A DNA stretch of 34,338 nt from Actinomycetota bacterium (lineage in GTDB: Bacteria > Actinomycetota > Rubrobacteria > Rubrobacterales > Rubrobacteraceae). This document shows, piece by piece, positions 23,420 through 31,693 of this stretch (positions are counted from its first letter, which is position 1; every line of letters starts with the position of its first letter). The DNA lies in NCBI GenBank assembly GCA_902810695.1, contig CADDYV010000037.1, forward strand, positions 1 through 34,338, read 5' to 3'. The notes under the pieces were generated by a model, which was not told the origin of the DNA, ran no database searches, and saw only the letters and a list, made by a program, of their open reading frames with translations. The position numbers and the translations under genes are program-made.

Positions 23420-25072
23420 ATGCAGAGCCTGGCCTTACTCCAGACCACCAAGGTTTCCGTCAGCCAAAGCTGGGTGGATTACCTGATCATCGGTATCTAC
23501 TTCGTTTTCGTGCTGGGGATAGGTGCCCTTTTGAGAAAGCGGATGCGCTCCTCGGAGGATTACTTCCTCGCCGGACGCTCGCTGCCTAGCTGGGTTACGG
23601 GGCTTGCTTTCCTCGGAGCGAATCTCGGTGCGCTGGAAATTCTCGGTATGGGAGCCGGGGCTGCGGAGTACGGGATCATGCAGGCCCATTTCTACTGGAT
23701 AGGCGCCATTCCGGCGATGGTGTTCGTGGCGCTGTTCATGATCCCCTTCTACTATGGAAGCCGGGTGCACTCGGTACCGGGCTACCTCAAGCGACGTTAC
23801 AACGAAGCTACCCGTGGGTTCAATGCCATTTTGTTCGCGATCTTCATGATCCTGATGAGCGGGATCAACATGTACGCGATGGCGATAGTGTTCAAGCTGC
23901 TTCTGGGGTGGTCCATAACCGGAAGCATCCTGCTCTCGGCGGCGATCGTTCTGGCATACGTCCTTCTGGGCGGGCTCTCCTCTTCGATCTACAACGAGGT
24001 TTTGCAGTTCTTCCTCATAACGCTCGGTCTCATTCCGTTGGTCGGCATAGGTCTGATGGACTCGGGAGGATGGTCAGGACTAAAACAGAGAGTGGGCAAG
24101 CCAGGATTCTTCCACCTGTGGGCTGACACGGGAAGCACCCACAACCCGATGGCCGTCCACTGGTACGCGATAGTCCTGGGTTTGGGGCTGGTAGTCAGCT
24201 TCGGTTACTGGTGTAACGACTTCCTGGTGGTGCAGAGGGCGCTTGCCGCGGAGGATCTCGCGGCCTCCCAGCGCACCCCGATCATTGCGGCCTTCCCCAA
24301 GATCCTCTACGGCATCCTGGCCATCTTCCCCGGCCTGATAGTCCTGACGTTCCTACCGAAGTTGGGCACCACCTCGTCGGTAGCCAATTCATACAACATG
24401 GCCGTTCCTTACGCGATGGCCCACTACTTCCCGACCGGGTTGTTGGGGATAGGGCTGACCGCTCTAATGGCATCTTTCATGAGCGGGATGGCGGGCAACG
24501 TTACCGCCTTCAACACCGTTTGCACCTACGATATCTACCGCTCTTACGTGCGCGGGGATGCCTCTGATCGCCACTACCTGTACGTGGGCCGGGTTATAAC
24601 CATCGCGGGGATCGTGCTCAGCATAGCCACAGCTTACGTCGTTCTGCAGTTCGCCAGCATCATGGACTACGTCCAGCTTCTGCACTCGATCTTTCTGGCT
24701 CCCCTGTTCGGTACGTTCCTGCTGGGCATGTTCTGGAAGCGGACCACCCCGTGGGGCGGCTTTGCGGGACTCTTCTGCGGAACGTTCGGCGGTCTCGGGC
24801 TCTACATACTGGAACTGCTTAAGGTCATCTCCTACGGAAGTCCCATGGCAGGCAACTTCTGGCGGGCCCTGTGGGGCTGGTTGATCTGCGTTGGGGTCAC
24901 CATAATTGTCTCTCTATTCACCCAACCCAAACCAGAGGAAGAACTCAAAGGGCTTGTGTGGAGCCTGACGGAGAAGAAACAGGCCGAGAAACAGCCCTGG
25001 TACAAGAACCCCTGGGTCCTGGGTGCCCTCGCCCTCGCCATCGCCATTGTCCTGAACGTTATCTTCTTCTAG
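23420..25072 (+). CDS. Sodium:solute symporter (SSS family)
   Basis: A 550-residue membrane transporter with some 13 hydrophobic helices, using the sodium gradient to import a small solute. The SSS hallmark SSEDYFLAGRSLPSW is at about 44-58. I prefer the ATG at 23420, which has AGGAGA eleven bases upstream, over an in-frame ATG at 23342 without any ribosome site. The next gene is a two-helix membrane protein 17 bases away, then the araBDA genes on the same strand, so arabinose or a related sugar is the natural guess for its substrate. Other SSS proteins carry sugar acids, amino acids or acetate, so specificity is open. Confidence 0.92.
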   Translation: MQSLALLQTTKVSVSQSWVDYLIIGIYFVFVLGIGALLRKRMRSSEDYFLAGRSLPSWVTGLAFLGANLGALEILGMGAGAAEYGIMQAHFYWIGAIPAMVFVALFMIPFYYGSRVHSVPGYLKRRYNEATRGFNAILFAIFMILMSGINMYAMAIVFKLLLGWSITGSILLSAAIVLAYVLLGGLSSSIYNEVLQFFLITLGLIPLVGIGLMDSGGWSGLKQRVGKPGFFHLWADTGSTHNPMAVHWYAIVLGLGLVVSFGYWCNDFLVVQRALAAEDLAASQRTPIIAAFPKILYGILAIFPGLIVLTFLPKLGTTSSVANSYNMAVPYAMAHYFPTGLLGIGLTALMASFMSGMAGNVTAFNTVCTYDIYRSYVRGDASDRHYLYVGRVITIAGIVLSIATAYVVLQFASIMDYVQLLHSIFLAPLFGTFLLGMFWKRTTPWGGFAGLFCGTFGGLGLYILELLKVISYGSPMAGNFWRALWGWLICVGVTIIVSLFTQPKPEEELKGLVWSLTEKKQAEKQPWYKNPWVLGALALAIAIVLNVIFF

Positions 25073-25089
25073 GAAAGGAAGCGGCAGTT

Positions 25090-25368
25090 ATGTCCGGAGA
25101 AAGTGAGCACAGGACCGAAGAAGCCCTGGAACTTGGCAGTGGTCCTTCCCTGCTGATCGGGTTCTACATCTCCGCGATCTTGCTGATCTTCGGGGTGATA
25201 CTCGTCCTGTACGGGATATTAGGTCCTGCGAGTCAGGCCCATAAGAGCCTGGGGATCAACGTGAATCTGTGGTGGGGCCTGTTCATGGTGTTTTTGGGCT
25301 GCGTGATCATGGGAACGAGCTGGGCTTCGCCCCGGCGTCGCGCTATCCAGCGCTCGCGGCATCCATGA
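25090..25368 (+). CDS. Small two-helix membrane protein, possible symporter partner
   Basis: A 92-residue protein not recognised as a named family. Two membrane segments are evident: about 21-43 (LLIGFYISAILLIFGVILVL) and about 58-78 (rich in Trp, Leu, Phe). The N terminus is acidic and the C terminus basic (PRRRAIQRSR), so both ends are probably cytoplasmic. AAGGAAG precedes the ATG, 17 bases after the symporter stop, so the two are likely co-translated. Small helper subunits are known for some SSS transporters (DUF485 and DUF4212 types); this may be an analogue. Confidence 0.75.
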   Translation: MSGESEHRTEEALELGSGPSLLIGFYISAILLIFGVILVLYGILGPASQAHKSLGINVNLWWGLFMVFLGCVIMGTSWASPRRRAIQRSRHP

Positions 25369-25420
25369 AGGTGTTGCCATTTCCCCGGTGAGCCGGATCC
25401 AGGCTCTCTGCGTACCACAA

Positions 25421-25456
25421 GTGGTTTCGAAATCACACAGAACAAAAACGTATACT
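25421..25456 (+). promoter_or_regulatory. Operator-like palindrome and -10 element of the ara operon
   Basis: GTGGTTTCGAAATCAC (25421-25436) is a 16-bp palindrome with seven of eight pairs matching and a central CG, the form of a LacI-type operator. TATACT at 25451-25456 is a possible -10, 24 bases before the araB start; GGAGGT sits at 25471-25476. No LacI gene is in the window. Confidence 0.5.
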
Positions 25457-25480
25457 TGATAGGCGTAAAAGGAGGTACGC

Positions 25481-27178
25481 ATGAGGGATAGAGAGATAGG
25501 TGAAGCGTATACCGTCGGGATAGACTTCGGTACAGAGTCGGGAAGGGCGGTAGTGGTTCGGGTACGGGATGGCGAGGAGCTGGCAAGCTCGGTCTGCCAG
25601 TATCCGCATGGAGTAATAGACCAGTCATTACCCGAGAGCGGCAAGACGCTGCCGCCGGAATGGGCATTGCAGGACCCGGACGACTACCTGACCGTACTGA
25701 AAACCGCTGTTCCGCAAGCCGTACAGAAAAGCGGCGTGGACCCGGATTCCATCGTCGGGATCGGGATAGATTTCACCTCCTGCACGATGATGCCTACCAG
25801 GGCTGACGGTACTCCGCTGTGCACCCTGCCCGAATGGCGGGAGGAACCGCACGCCTGGGTCAAGCTCTGGAAGCACCACGCCGCCCAGCCGCAGGCGGAT
25901 GAGATCAACGATCTGGCCGAGAAAACCGGGCAACCCTGGCTCGCGCGCTACGGGGGCAAGATATCCTCGGAGTGGTTCTTTGCGAAGACGCTCCAGATCC
26001 TCGAAGAGGCTCCCGAGGTCTACAGAAACGCCGACCGCCTCATCGAAGCGGGTGACTGGCTGATCTGGCGCCTCTGCGGTGTCGAGACCCGCAATACGTG
26101 CACGGCCGGATACAAGGCCATCTACCAGGACGGCTACTTCCCGGACAACGAGTTCCTAAAAGAACTGCATCCAGAGCTGGAAGGCGTTGTAGATAACAAG
26201 ATGAAGCGGGAGCTTCTGCCCCTGGGCGCGAAAGCCGGCGAGCTCACCGAGGAAGCAGCTCGCTGGATGGGTCTCAACCCGGGGATTGCGGTAGCCGCAG
26301 CGAACGTAGACGCCCACGTGTGCGTGCCTGCGACGGGAGTTACCGGGCCGGGCCGGATGGTCCTGATCACTGGCACGAGCAACTGCCACCTGATGGTCAG
26401 CGAGCATCTCGGAGAGGTGCCGGGAATGTGCGGGGTGGTCGAAGGCGGAATCATCCCCGGTCTCTACGGCTACGAGGCCGGCCAGAGCGGAGTCGGAGAC
26501 ATCTTCGGCTGGTTCGTCAAACACGCGGTGCCTCCCGAGTACCACGAGGCCGCCCGGAAAGCCGGGACCGACCTGCACAGTTATCTCGAATCCGAGGCGG
26601 CCAAACAGAAACCCGGGGAGCACGGCCTGCTGGCACTCGACTGGTGGAACGGCAACCGCTCGGTACTGGTAGACGTCAGTCTGAGCGGCCTGCTCGTCGG
26701 GGCGACGCTGGCGACCAGGGCACCGGATATCTACCGGGCGCTCATCGAGTCCACCGCCTACGGCACGCGCATCATCATCGAGGCTTTCGAGGAGAGCGGC
26801 GTGCCCGTCAACGAGCTGGTCATGGCCGGGGGCCTCCTCAAAAACGAGCTGCTCATGCAGATCTACGCCGACGTTACCGGCTACCCGCTACACGTCATAG
26901 GCAGCGAGCAGGGACCGGCGCTCGGGAGCGCCATGCACGCAGCCGTCGCCGCAGGAGTCTACGAGAATATCCAGGCGGCGGCGGAGAAGATGGGCAAGGT
27001 GCGCGAGAACGTCTACCATCCGATCGAGGAGAACCAGCGCACCTACGATACGCTCTACCGCGAGTACCGGACCCTGCACGACTACTTCGGCCGCGGGGAG
27101 AACGACGTGATGAAGCGGTTAAAGGCCATTCAGAGACAGACCAAGGAAGGGAGCCGTGAAGCTACAAGCCTTACGTGA
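25481..27178 (+). CDS. araB: L-ribulokinase
   Basis: A 565-residue FGGY-family sugar kinase, the usual length for ribulokinase. It phosphorylates L-ribulose with ATP in the second step of arabinose breakdown. The N-terminal phosphate-binding GIDFGTESGRAVV starts at about 13, followed by GIGIDFTSCTMMP, WREEPHAWVKLWKHHAA and GGKISSEWFFAK, all characteristic of AraB rather than xylulokinase or glycerol kinase. The C-terminal ATPase lobe has GTSNCHLMVS and MAGGLLKN. The ATG follows AGGAGGT. It is followed by araD and araA, which supports the assignment. It overlaps araD by 23 bases. Confidence 0.93.
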   Translation: MRDREIGEAYTVGIDFGTESGRAVVVRVRDGEELASSVCQYPHGVIDQSLPESGKTLPPEWALQDPDDYLTVLKTAVPQAVQKSGVDPDSIVGIGIDFTSCTMMPTRADGTPLCTLPEWREEPHAWVKLWKHHAAQPQADEINDLAEKTGQPWLARYGGKISSEWFFAKTLQILEEAPEVYRNADRLIEAGDWLIWRLCGVETRNTCTAGYKAIYQDGYFPDNEFLKELHPELEGVVDNKMKRELLPLGAKAGELTEEAARWMGLNPGIAVAAANVDAHVCVPATGVTGPGRMVLITGTSNCHLMVSEHLGEVPGMCGVVEGGIIPGLYGYEAGQSGVGDIFGWFVKHAVPPEYHEAARKAGTDLHSYLESEAAKQKPGEHGLLALDWWNGNRSVLVDVSLSGLLVGATLATRAPDIYRALIESTAYGTRIIIEAFEESGVPVNELVMAGGLLKNELLMQIYADVTGYPLHVIGSEQGPALGSAMHAAVAAGVYENIQAAAEKMGKVRENVYHPIEENQRTYDTLYREYRTLHDYFGRGENDVMKRLKAIQRQTKEGSREATSLT

Positions 27179-27806
27179 GGAGGTAGCCAGCCTGCACCAG
27201 GAGCTGCCGCGCAACGGCCTGGTCGCGTGGACCAGCGGGAATCTGAGCGGACGAGATGCCGACTCGGGCCTCGTGGTTATCAAGCCGAGCGGCCTGAAGT
27301 ACGGGGAGCTTACGCCGGAGTCTATGGTGATCGTCGACCAGGACGCAAAGCTCGTCGAGGGCGAGTACAAGCCGTCCTCGGATACGGCCTCGCACTGCTA
27401 CATCTACCGCCAGATGCCGGAGGTTGGCGGAATAGTACACACCCACAGCCCCTACGCGACCGCCTGGGCTGCGGTGGGAAAGGAGATCCCCTGCTTCCTC
27501 ACCGCGATGGCGGACGAGTTCGGGGGCCCGATACCCTGCGGCGGCTTCGCCCCGATAGGCGGAGAGGAGATCGGACGTGAGGTCGTCCGGACGCTCGAAG
27601 GACAGACCTCGCCGGCGGTCGTGATGCAGAACCACGGAGTCTTCGCCGTCGGGAAGTCTCCGGAGGAGGCGATCAAAGCCGCAATCATGTGCGAGGACGT
27701 GGCGCGGACGAGTTTTCTCGCGACGCAGCTCGGGACGCCCGTGCCGCTCTCTGACAAAGACATCGCGAGGCTCCACAAACGCTACACCACAGAGTACGGC
27801 CAGTAA
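27156..27806 (+). CDS. araD: L-ribulose-5-phosphate 4-epimerase
   Basis: A 216-residue class II aldolase/epimerase fold protein that turns L-ribulose 5-phosphate into D-xylulose 5-phosphate. Zinc ligands are His95 and His97 (HTHSPYA) and His160 (QNHG); Asp76 in the SSDTASH segment matches the catalytic region of AraD, and TSGNLSGR (26-33) binds phosphate. It is somewhat shorter than the E. coli enzyme at the C terminus. The GTG start lies inside the end of araB with AAGGAAGGGAG upstream. Fuculose aldolase is the alternative within the family, but the araB-araA context favours AraD. Confidence 0.88.
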   Translation: MKLQALREEVASLHQELPRNGLVAWTSGNLSGRDADSGLVVIKPSGLKYGELTPESMVIVDQDAKLVEGEYKPSSDTASHCYIYRQMPEVGGIVHTHSPYATAWAAVGKEIPCFLTAMADEFGGPIPCGGFAPIGGEEIGREVVRTLEGQTSPAVVMQNHGVFAVGKSPEEAIKAAIMCEDVARTSFLATQLGTPVPLSDKDIARLHKRYTTEYGQ

Positions 27807-27828
27807 TCTAACCACCGGGAGGCAAGAT

Positions 27829-29223
27829 ATGGCGGGGAAACCGAAGATAGGGCTGCTCGGGATCATGCAGGCCCTCTACGATGAGATGCTACCGGGCATC
27901 ACCGAGCGGCAGGCAGGCTACGCGAAGGAGGTCGCTTCACACCTCGGCGACGTCGCCGAGGTGCACTTCCCGAGACCCGCCCGCTCCCGGCAAGACATCG
28001 AGGAGATAGTGGAGAGCTTCGAGCGGGAGAAGCTCGATGGGATCATGATCGTCATGCTCACCTACGGCCCTGCGATGCGCGCGACCCGCGTCCTGGCGAA
28101 CACGAAACTACCCTTGATGCTCGCCAACATCCAGCCCGAACCCCACGTCACTGCGGAGTGGGACATGGGGGACATGACCTACAACCAGGGAGTCCACGGG
28201 GCGCAGGACACCGCGAACGCGCTCGTCAGGGCCGGAGTGCCCTTCCGGGTGGAGAGCGGGGACTGGCGATCTGATGAGTTCAAGACGGCCTTCGAGAACT
28301 GGGCGCGGGCTGCGGCGGCGATCACCGCCTGGCGGCGGCTCAGGGTCGCCATCTTCGGCTACGCGATGAACGGCATGGGCGACATCCGGGTGGACGAGAC
28401 GGCTATGCTGCGCGAGCTGGGTCCGGAGATCAACTTCCTCCCCACCGGCGACATCTACCGCGCGATGCAGGAAGTCCCTGCTGAACAAGTCAAAGCCGCC
28501 ATGGGCGAGGAAGACCAGCTCTTCGAGATCGACGATGCGCTGGACGGTGAGGAGCGCGAGGATTCCGTGCGGATGCAGCTCGCCATCAAGAGGGTTCTGG
28601 ACTCCGGCGGGTACGGGGCCTACTCGACACACTTCGACGCCATCGGGGAGGATGGGCGCTTCTCCCGGCTGCCCTTAGCCGCCGCCTCGAACCTGATGGC
28701 CGAGGGCTACGGGTACGGCGCCGAGGGAGACGCCTGCAGCGCGGCACTCGTATCGGCAGGACACATCCTTGCAGATGTCGCCCATTTCACCGAGATGTAC
28801 GCCCTGGACTTCGAGCGGGATGCTGTTTTGATGAGTCACATGGGCGAGGGAAACTGGCGGGTTGCAAGAAAAGACGAGAAGCCCCGCCTCATCCACAGAG
28901 AGCTCGGGATCGGCAGACTCGGGCCGCCGCCCACGGTTCTGTTCCGCATCCAGCCCGGCCCCGCCACCATCGCCTCGCTCGCCCCGCTCTCCGACGGACG
29001 TTTTCGCCTCGTTGTCTCCGAAGGCGAGGTCATAGACAGTGAAGTGTTGCCAGCTCTCGAAATGCCCTACGGTTTCTTCAGGCCGGAGTCAGGCGCCAGA
29101 GAATGCCTCAACGGCTGGCTCGAAAACGGCGGCACCCACCACGAAGTCATGACCCTGGGAACACACGCCGAACGTTGGCGTTTGTTCGCCAAATTGCTGG
29201 GCATCGAGTTTAGCCAGGTTTAG
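27829..29223 (+). CDS. araA: L-arabinose isomerase
   Basis: A 464-residue sugar isomerase that converts L-arabinose to L-ribulose with a divalent metal. It has the Rossmann-like N-terminal domains (KIGLLGIMQALYDEM, then MIVMLTYGPAMRA) and the C-terminal metal-site region with EMYALDF, MSHMGEGN and GTHHEVMTLG, which supply the Glu and His ligands expected for the AraA/FucI fold. It is shorter than E. coli AraA (500 residues). The ATG has GGGAGG six bases upstream, 22 bases after araD. The gene order B-D-A differs from the classical araBAD. No araA-like paralogue is nearby. Confidence 0.85.
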   Translation: MAGKPKIGLLGIMQALYDEMLPGITERQAGYAKEVASHLGDVAEVHFPRPARSRQDIEEIVESFEREKLDGIMIVMLTYGPAMRATRVLANTKLPLMLANIQPEPHVTAEWDMGDMTYNQGVHGAQDTANALVRAGVPFRVESGDWRSDEFKTAFENWARAAAAITAWRRLRVAIFGYAMNGMGDIRVDETAMLRELGPEINFLPTGDIYRAMQEVPAEQVKAAMGEEDQLFEIDDALDGEEREDSVRMQLAIKRVLDSGGYGAYSTHFDAIGEDGRFSRLPLAAASNLMAEGYGYGAEGDACSAALVSAGHILADVAHFTEMYALDFERDAVLMSHMGEGNWRVARKDEKPRLIHRELGIGRLGPPPTVLFRIQPGPATIASLAPLSDGRFRLVVSEGEVIDSEVLPALEMPYGFFRPESGARECLNGWLENGGTHHEVMTLGTHAERWRLFAKLLGIEFSQV

Positions 29224-29272
29224 GAACGAACTTCCGCCGAGCATGTAACGCTTATTAGAGTTTGATCGTTGG

Positions 29273-29291
29273 CCGGATCTCCAGGATCCGG
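29273..29291 (+). terminator. Hairpin after araA, possible terminator or attenuator
   Basis: CCGGATC (29273-29279) and GATCCGG (29285-29291) form a perfect 7-bp stem with a 5-base loop, 50 bases after the araA stop. No T-run follows, so intrinsic termination is uncertain. Confidence 0.35.
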
Positions 29292-29336
29292 TCGCGTATA
29301 GATGTGCCCGGGCGAATCTCCACAACCACTTTGAAG

Positions 29337-29368
29337 TCGGAATCGTACCCTTTTTCTACGTGATTATC
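29337..29368 (+). promoter_or_regulatory. 32-bp regulatory repeat, copy 2 (upstream of second ABC importer)
   Basis: Thirty-one of 32 bases match copy 1 at 23265-23296, in the same orientation relative to the downstream transporter gene; a few more bases (ending TTG) also agree. It lies 85 bases before the binding-protein start. It likely brings the importer-GH31 operon under the same regulator as the symporter. Confidence 0.65.
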
Positions 29369-29452
29369 GTATTGTGCTCCCGCAGAACCGTATCACAATA
29401 GAAATGATCGAACCGGGTGATAGACGTCGAAGATTACACGCACAGGAGAGGA

Positions 29453-30748
29453 ATGAGTGGAGAGGGACACGCGGGAGAACGCCAGTTCAGCCGCAGGGAT
29501 TTCCTGAAGCTTGCCACCACCGGTGTTGCCGGAGTTGGTCTCATGGGGACGGCGGGCTGCGGAGGAGAAGGAAGCAGCAGTCAGAGCAACGGCAAGGTCA
29601 AGCTGCAGTGGTGGGATTACTGGAGCATTCCGAGCCAGGTCAAAGGCCAAAAGGCTTTGCTAAAGCGTTACATGAAAACGCATCCCGCTGTCACGGCGAT
29701 CGATACTCAATACGTTCCCTTCGCGAACATGGATCAGAAGCTGTTGCAAGGCGCAATTGCCGGAAAGGTGCCGGATATTGCGCAGATCGACGACGCATCA
29801 CAACAATCTCTGGCCGCGACAGGTCTATGCGCCGACATAACAGATCAGATTAAATCTTGGGGGCAGGTCAACGAGTTCCTCAAAGCTCCCTGGGAGATCT
29901 GCAGATTGAACGGCAAATACTATGGTGTACCGTGGACAAGCAACTGTCTTGTGCTCTGGTACGACAAGGATGCCCTCAAAAAGGCCGGGGTAAAACCACC
30001 CAAAGACTGGGGCGAACTCAAGGAAGCGGCCAGGAAGCTCACTACCAGCAAACGTTCTGGTCTGGCGTTGAGCGCCATTCACAGCGAGGAAGGGACCTTC
30101 CAGTGGTTACCCTTCCTGTGGCAATCCGGTGCGGACATCCCGAACATAGACAGCCCGGGAGGCAGGGCCGCTCTGCAACTATGGGTTGACATGTTCAGAG
30201 ATGGCAGCATCTCGCACGGCGCTTTGAACTGGACCCAGCCGGACGTCGCGGAACAATTCATACACCGCCGCACGGCCATGATGATCAACGGCCCCTGGGA
30301 GATCCCATCTGTCAAAGAGGGCGCCCCTGACCTCAACTGGGGTGTTGCTCTGCTGCCAAAAGGCAAACAACGCGCTTCCATCTATGGCGGAGAGAACCTC
30401 ATGATAACCACCGGCAGCAAATATCCAGGTACTGACTGGGACTTGATCCGCTGGATCAAGGAGCCAGAAAACGACAAGTTCTTTCAGAAATTGACCGGTA
30501 ATCTACCCAGCCGCAAGAGTGAGCTGAGCGAGGATTACTGGCAGAAGGATCCGGTACGAAGCGTGTTCGCTCAGCAGCTTCTGGTGGCCAAGCCGAGGGC
30601 CTACGGACCCAAGTACGCCCAGATCTCAAACGTCATCCAGGATGCAATGCAATCGGCGATTACCGGTCAAAACTCGGTAGCAGTGGCGTTATCCCAGGCA
30701 CAGAAGGAGATAACCCCGCTGCTACCAGAACCGATGAGGAAGAAGTAG
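29453..30748 (+). CDS. ABC sugar-binding lipoprotein with Tat signal (second importer)
   Basis: A 431-residue CUT1-type solute-binding protein. The twin-arginine motif SRRDFLK (13-19), a hydrophobic stretch and Cys36 in TAGC mark an exported lipoprotein, with a Ser-rich linker before the mature domain. I chose ATG 29453 (AGGAG four bases upstream) over the GTG at 29417, which has no ribosome site and would lengthen the signal N terminus. Later family features include WNxxWEICRLNGKYYGVPW-like and MMINGPWE segments. It is distinct from the binding protein at 15645, so the two importers probably take different sugars. The two permease genes and a GH31 enzyme follow. Confidence 0.9.
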   Translation: MSGEGHAGERQFSRRDFLKLATTGVAGVGLMGTAGCGGEGSSSQSNGKVKLQWWDYWSIPSQVKGQKALLKRYMKTHPAVTAIDTQYVPFANMDQKLLQGAIAGKVPDIAQIDDASQQSLAATGLCADITDQIKSWGQVNEFLKAPWEICRLNGKYYGVPWTSNCLVLWYDKDALKKAGVKPPKDWGELKEAARKLTTSKRSGLALSAIHSEEGTFQWLPFLWQSGADIPNIDSPGGRAALQLWVDMFRDGSISHGALNWTQPDVAEQFIHRRTAMMINGPWEIPSVKEGAPDLNWGVALLPKGKQRASIYGGENLMITTGSKYPGTDWDLIRWIKEPENDKFFQKLTGNLPSRKSELSEDYWQKDPVRSVFAQQLLVAKPRAYGPKYAQISNVIQDAMQSAITGQNSVAVALSQAQKEITPLLPEPMRKK

Positions 30749-30750
30749 CT

Positions 30751-31692
30751 ATGGTTACCCAGAACAGAAACCCGGCTCGACTCAAGGGAATATGGCGCGG
30801 CAAGGATCAGGGAAGAGTGCGCAGGCTCGGCGAATATCTCTTCGTCGCTCCCGCGGTGGTTTTTATCGTGCTGCTGATGATCTACCCCTTGATCTACAAC
30901 CTCTACCTCAGCGTTCGCGATGTGAATGTGGGAACCTTTCTGTCCGGTAATGCTCCCTTCGTGGGGTTGCAGAACTACGAACAGGTGCTTGGCGACCCGA
31001 CTTTTCGCCATTCGCTGCTCATCTCTTTCGTGTTCACCGGCGCCTCTTTGTTATTCCAGTTCATCATCGGCTTTGCGCTGGCATTGTTCTTCCATCGTCC
31101 CTTCCCGGGCAACGGAGTAATGCGGTCGCTTTTGCTGCTGGGTTGGCTTCTGCCCCTGGTGGTGTCCGCCAGCGTCTGGAAGTGGCTTCTGGATGGCGAC
31201 TACGGTGTGGTCAACTACCTGCTGCAAAGCCTGGGTCTGGTGCACGGTCGCCAGTACTGGCTCACCAACCCCGACACAGCGCTCGGCGGCGTCATAGGAG
31301 CCAACATATGGCTCGGGATACCGTTCAATGCTGTCCTGCTGCTCGCCGGTCTGCAGGGCATCTCCGAATCGCTCTACGAGGCCGCCAAGGTGGATGGGGC
31401 GGGAGGCTGGCAGCGTTTCCGCTACATCACACTCCCGCAGATGCGCCCGGTGTCGCTTACCGTTCTGCTCCTCGGCTTCGTCTACACCTTCAAGGTATTC
31501 GACGTGATCTTCATAATGACCGGGGGCGGTCCGGCAACCGCGACTACTACGCTGCCCATACTCACCTACAACCAGACCTTCCAGTTTTTCACCTTCGGCA
31601 CCGGAGCAGCAACGGCTACCTTACTGTTGATCATCTCGCTAACACTGTCCGTCGCTTATCTGTTGCTGATTCGCAGGGAGGAGGCAACCTAG
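30751..31692 (+). CDS. Sugar ABC transporter permease (MalF type, second importer)
   Basis: A 313-residue permease with about six membrane helices and a short basic N terminus. The coupling loop reads YEAAKVDGAGGWQRF followed by LPQM, matching the EAA loop of CUT1 permeases, which contacts the ATPase. It starts two bases after the binding-protein stop, with GAGGAAG upstream, and its stop is one base before the next permease start. Confidence 0.9.
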   Translation: MVTQNRNPARLKGIWRGKDQGRVRRLGEYLFVAPAVVFIVLLMIYPLIYNLYLSVRDVNVGTFLSGNAPFVGLQNYEQVLGDPTFRHSLLISFVFTGASLLFQFIIGFALALFFHRPFPGNGVMRSLLLLGWLLPLVVSASVWKWLLDGDYGVVNYLLQSLGLVHGRQYWLTNPDTALGGVIGANIWLGIPFNAVLLLAGLQGISESLYEAAKVDGAGGWQRFRYITLPQMRPVSLTVLLLGFVYTFKVFDVIFIMTGGGPATATTTLPILTYNQTFQFFTFGTGAATATLLLIISLTLSVAYLLLIRREEAT

Positions 31693-31693
31693 T

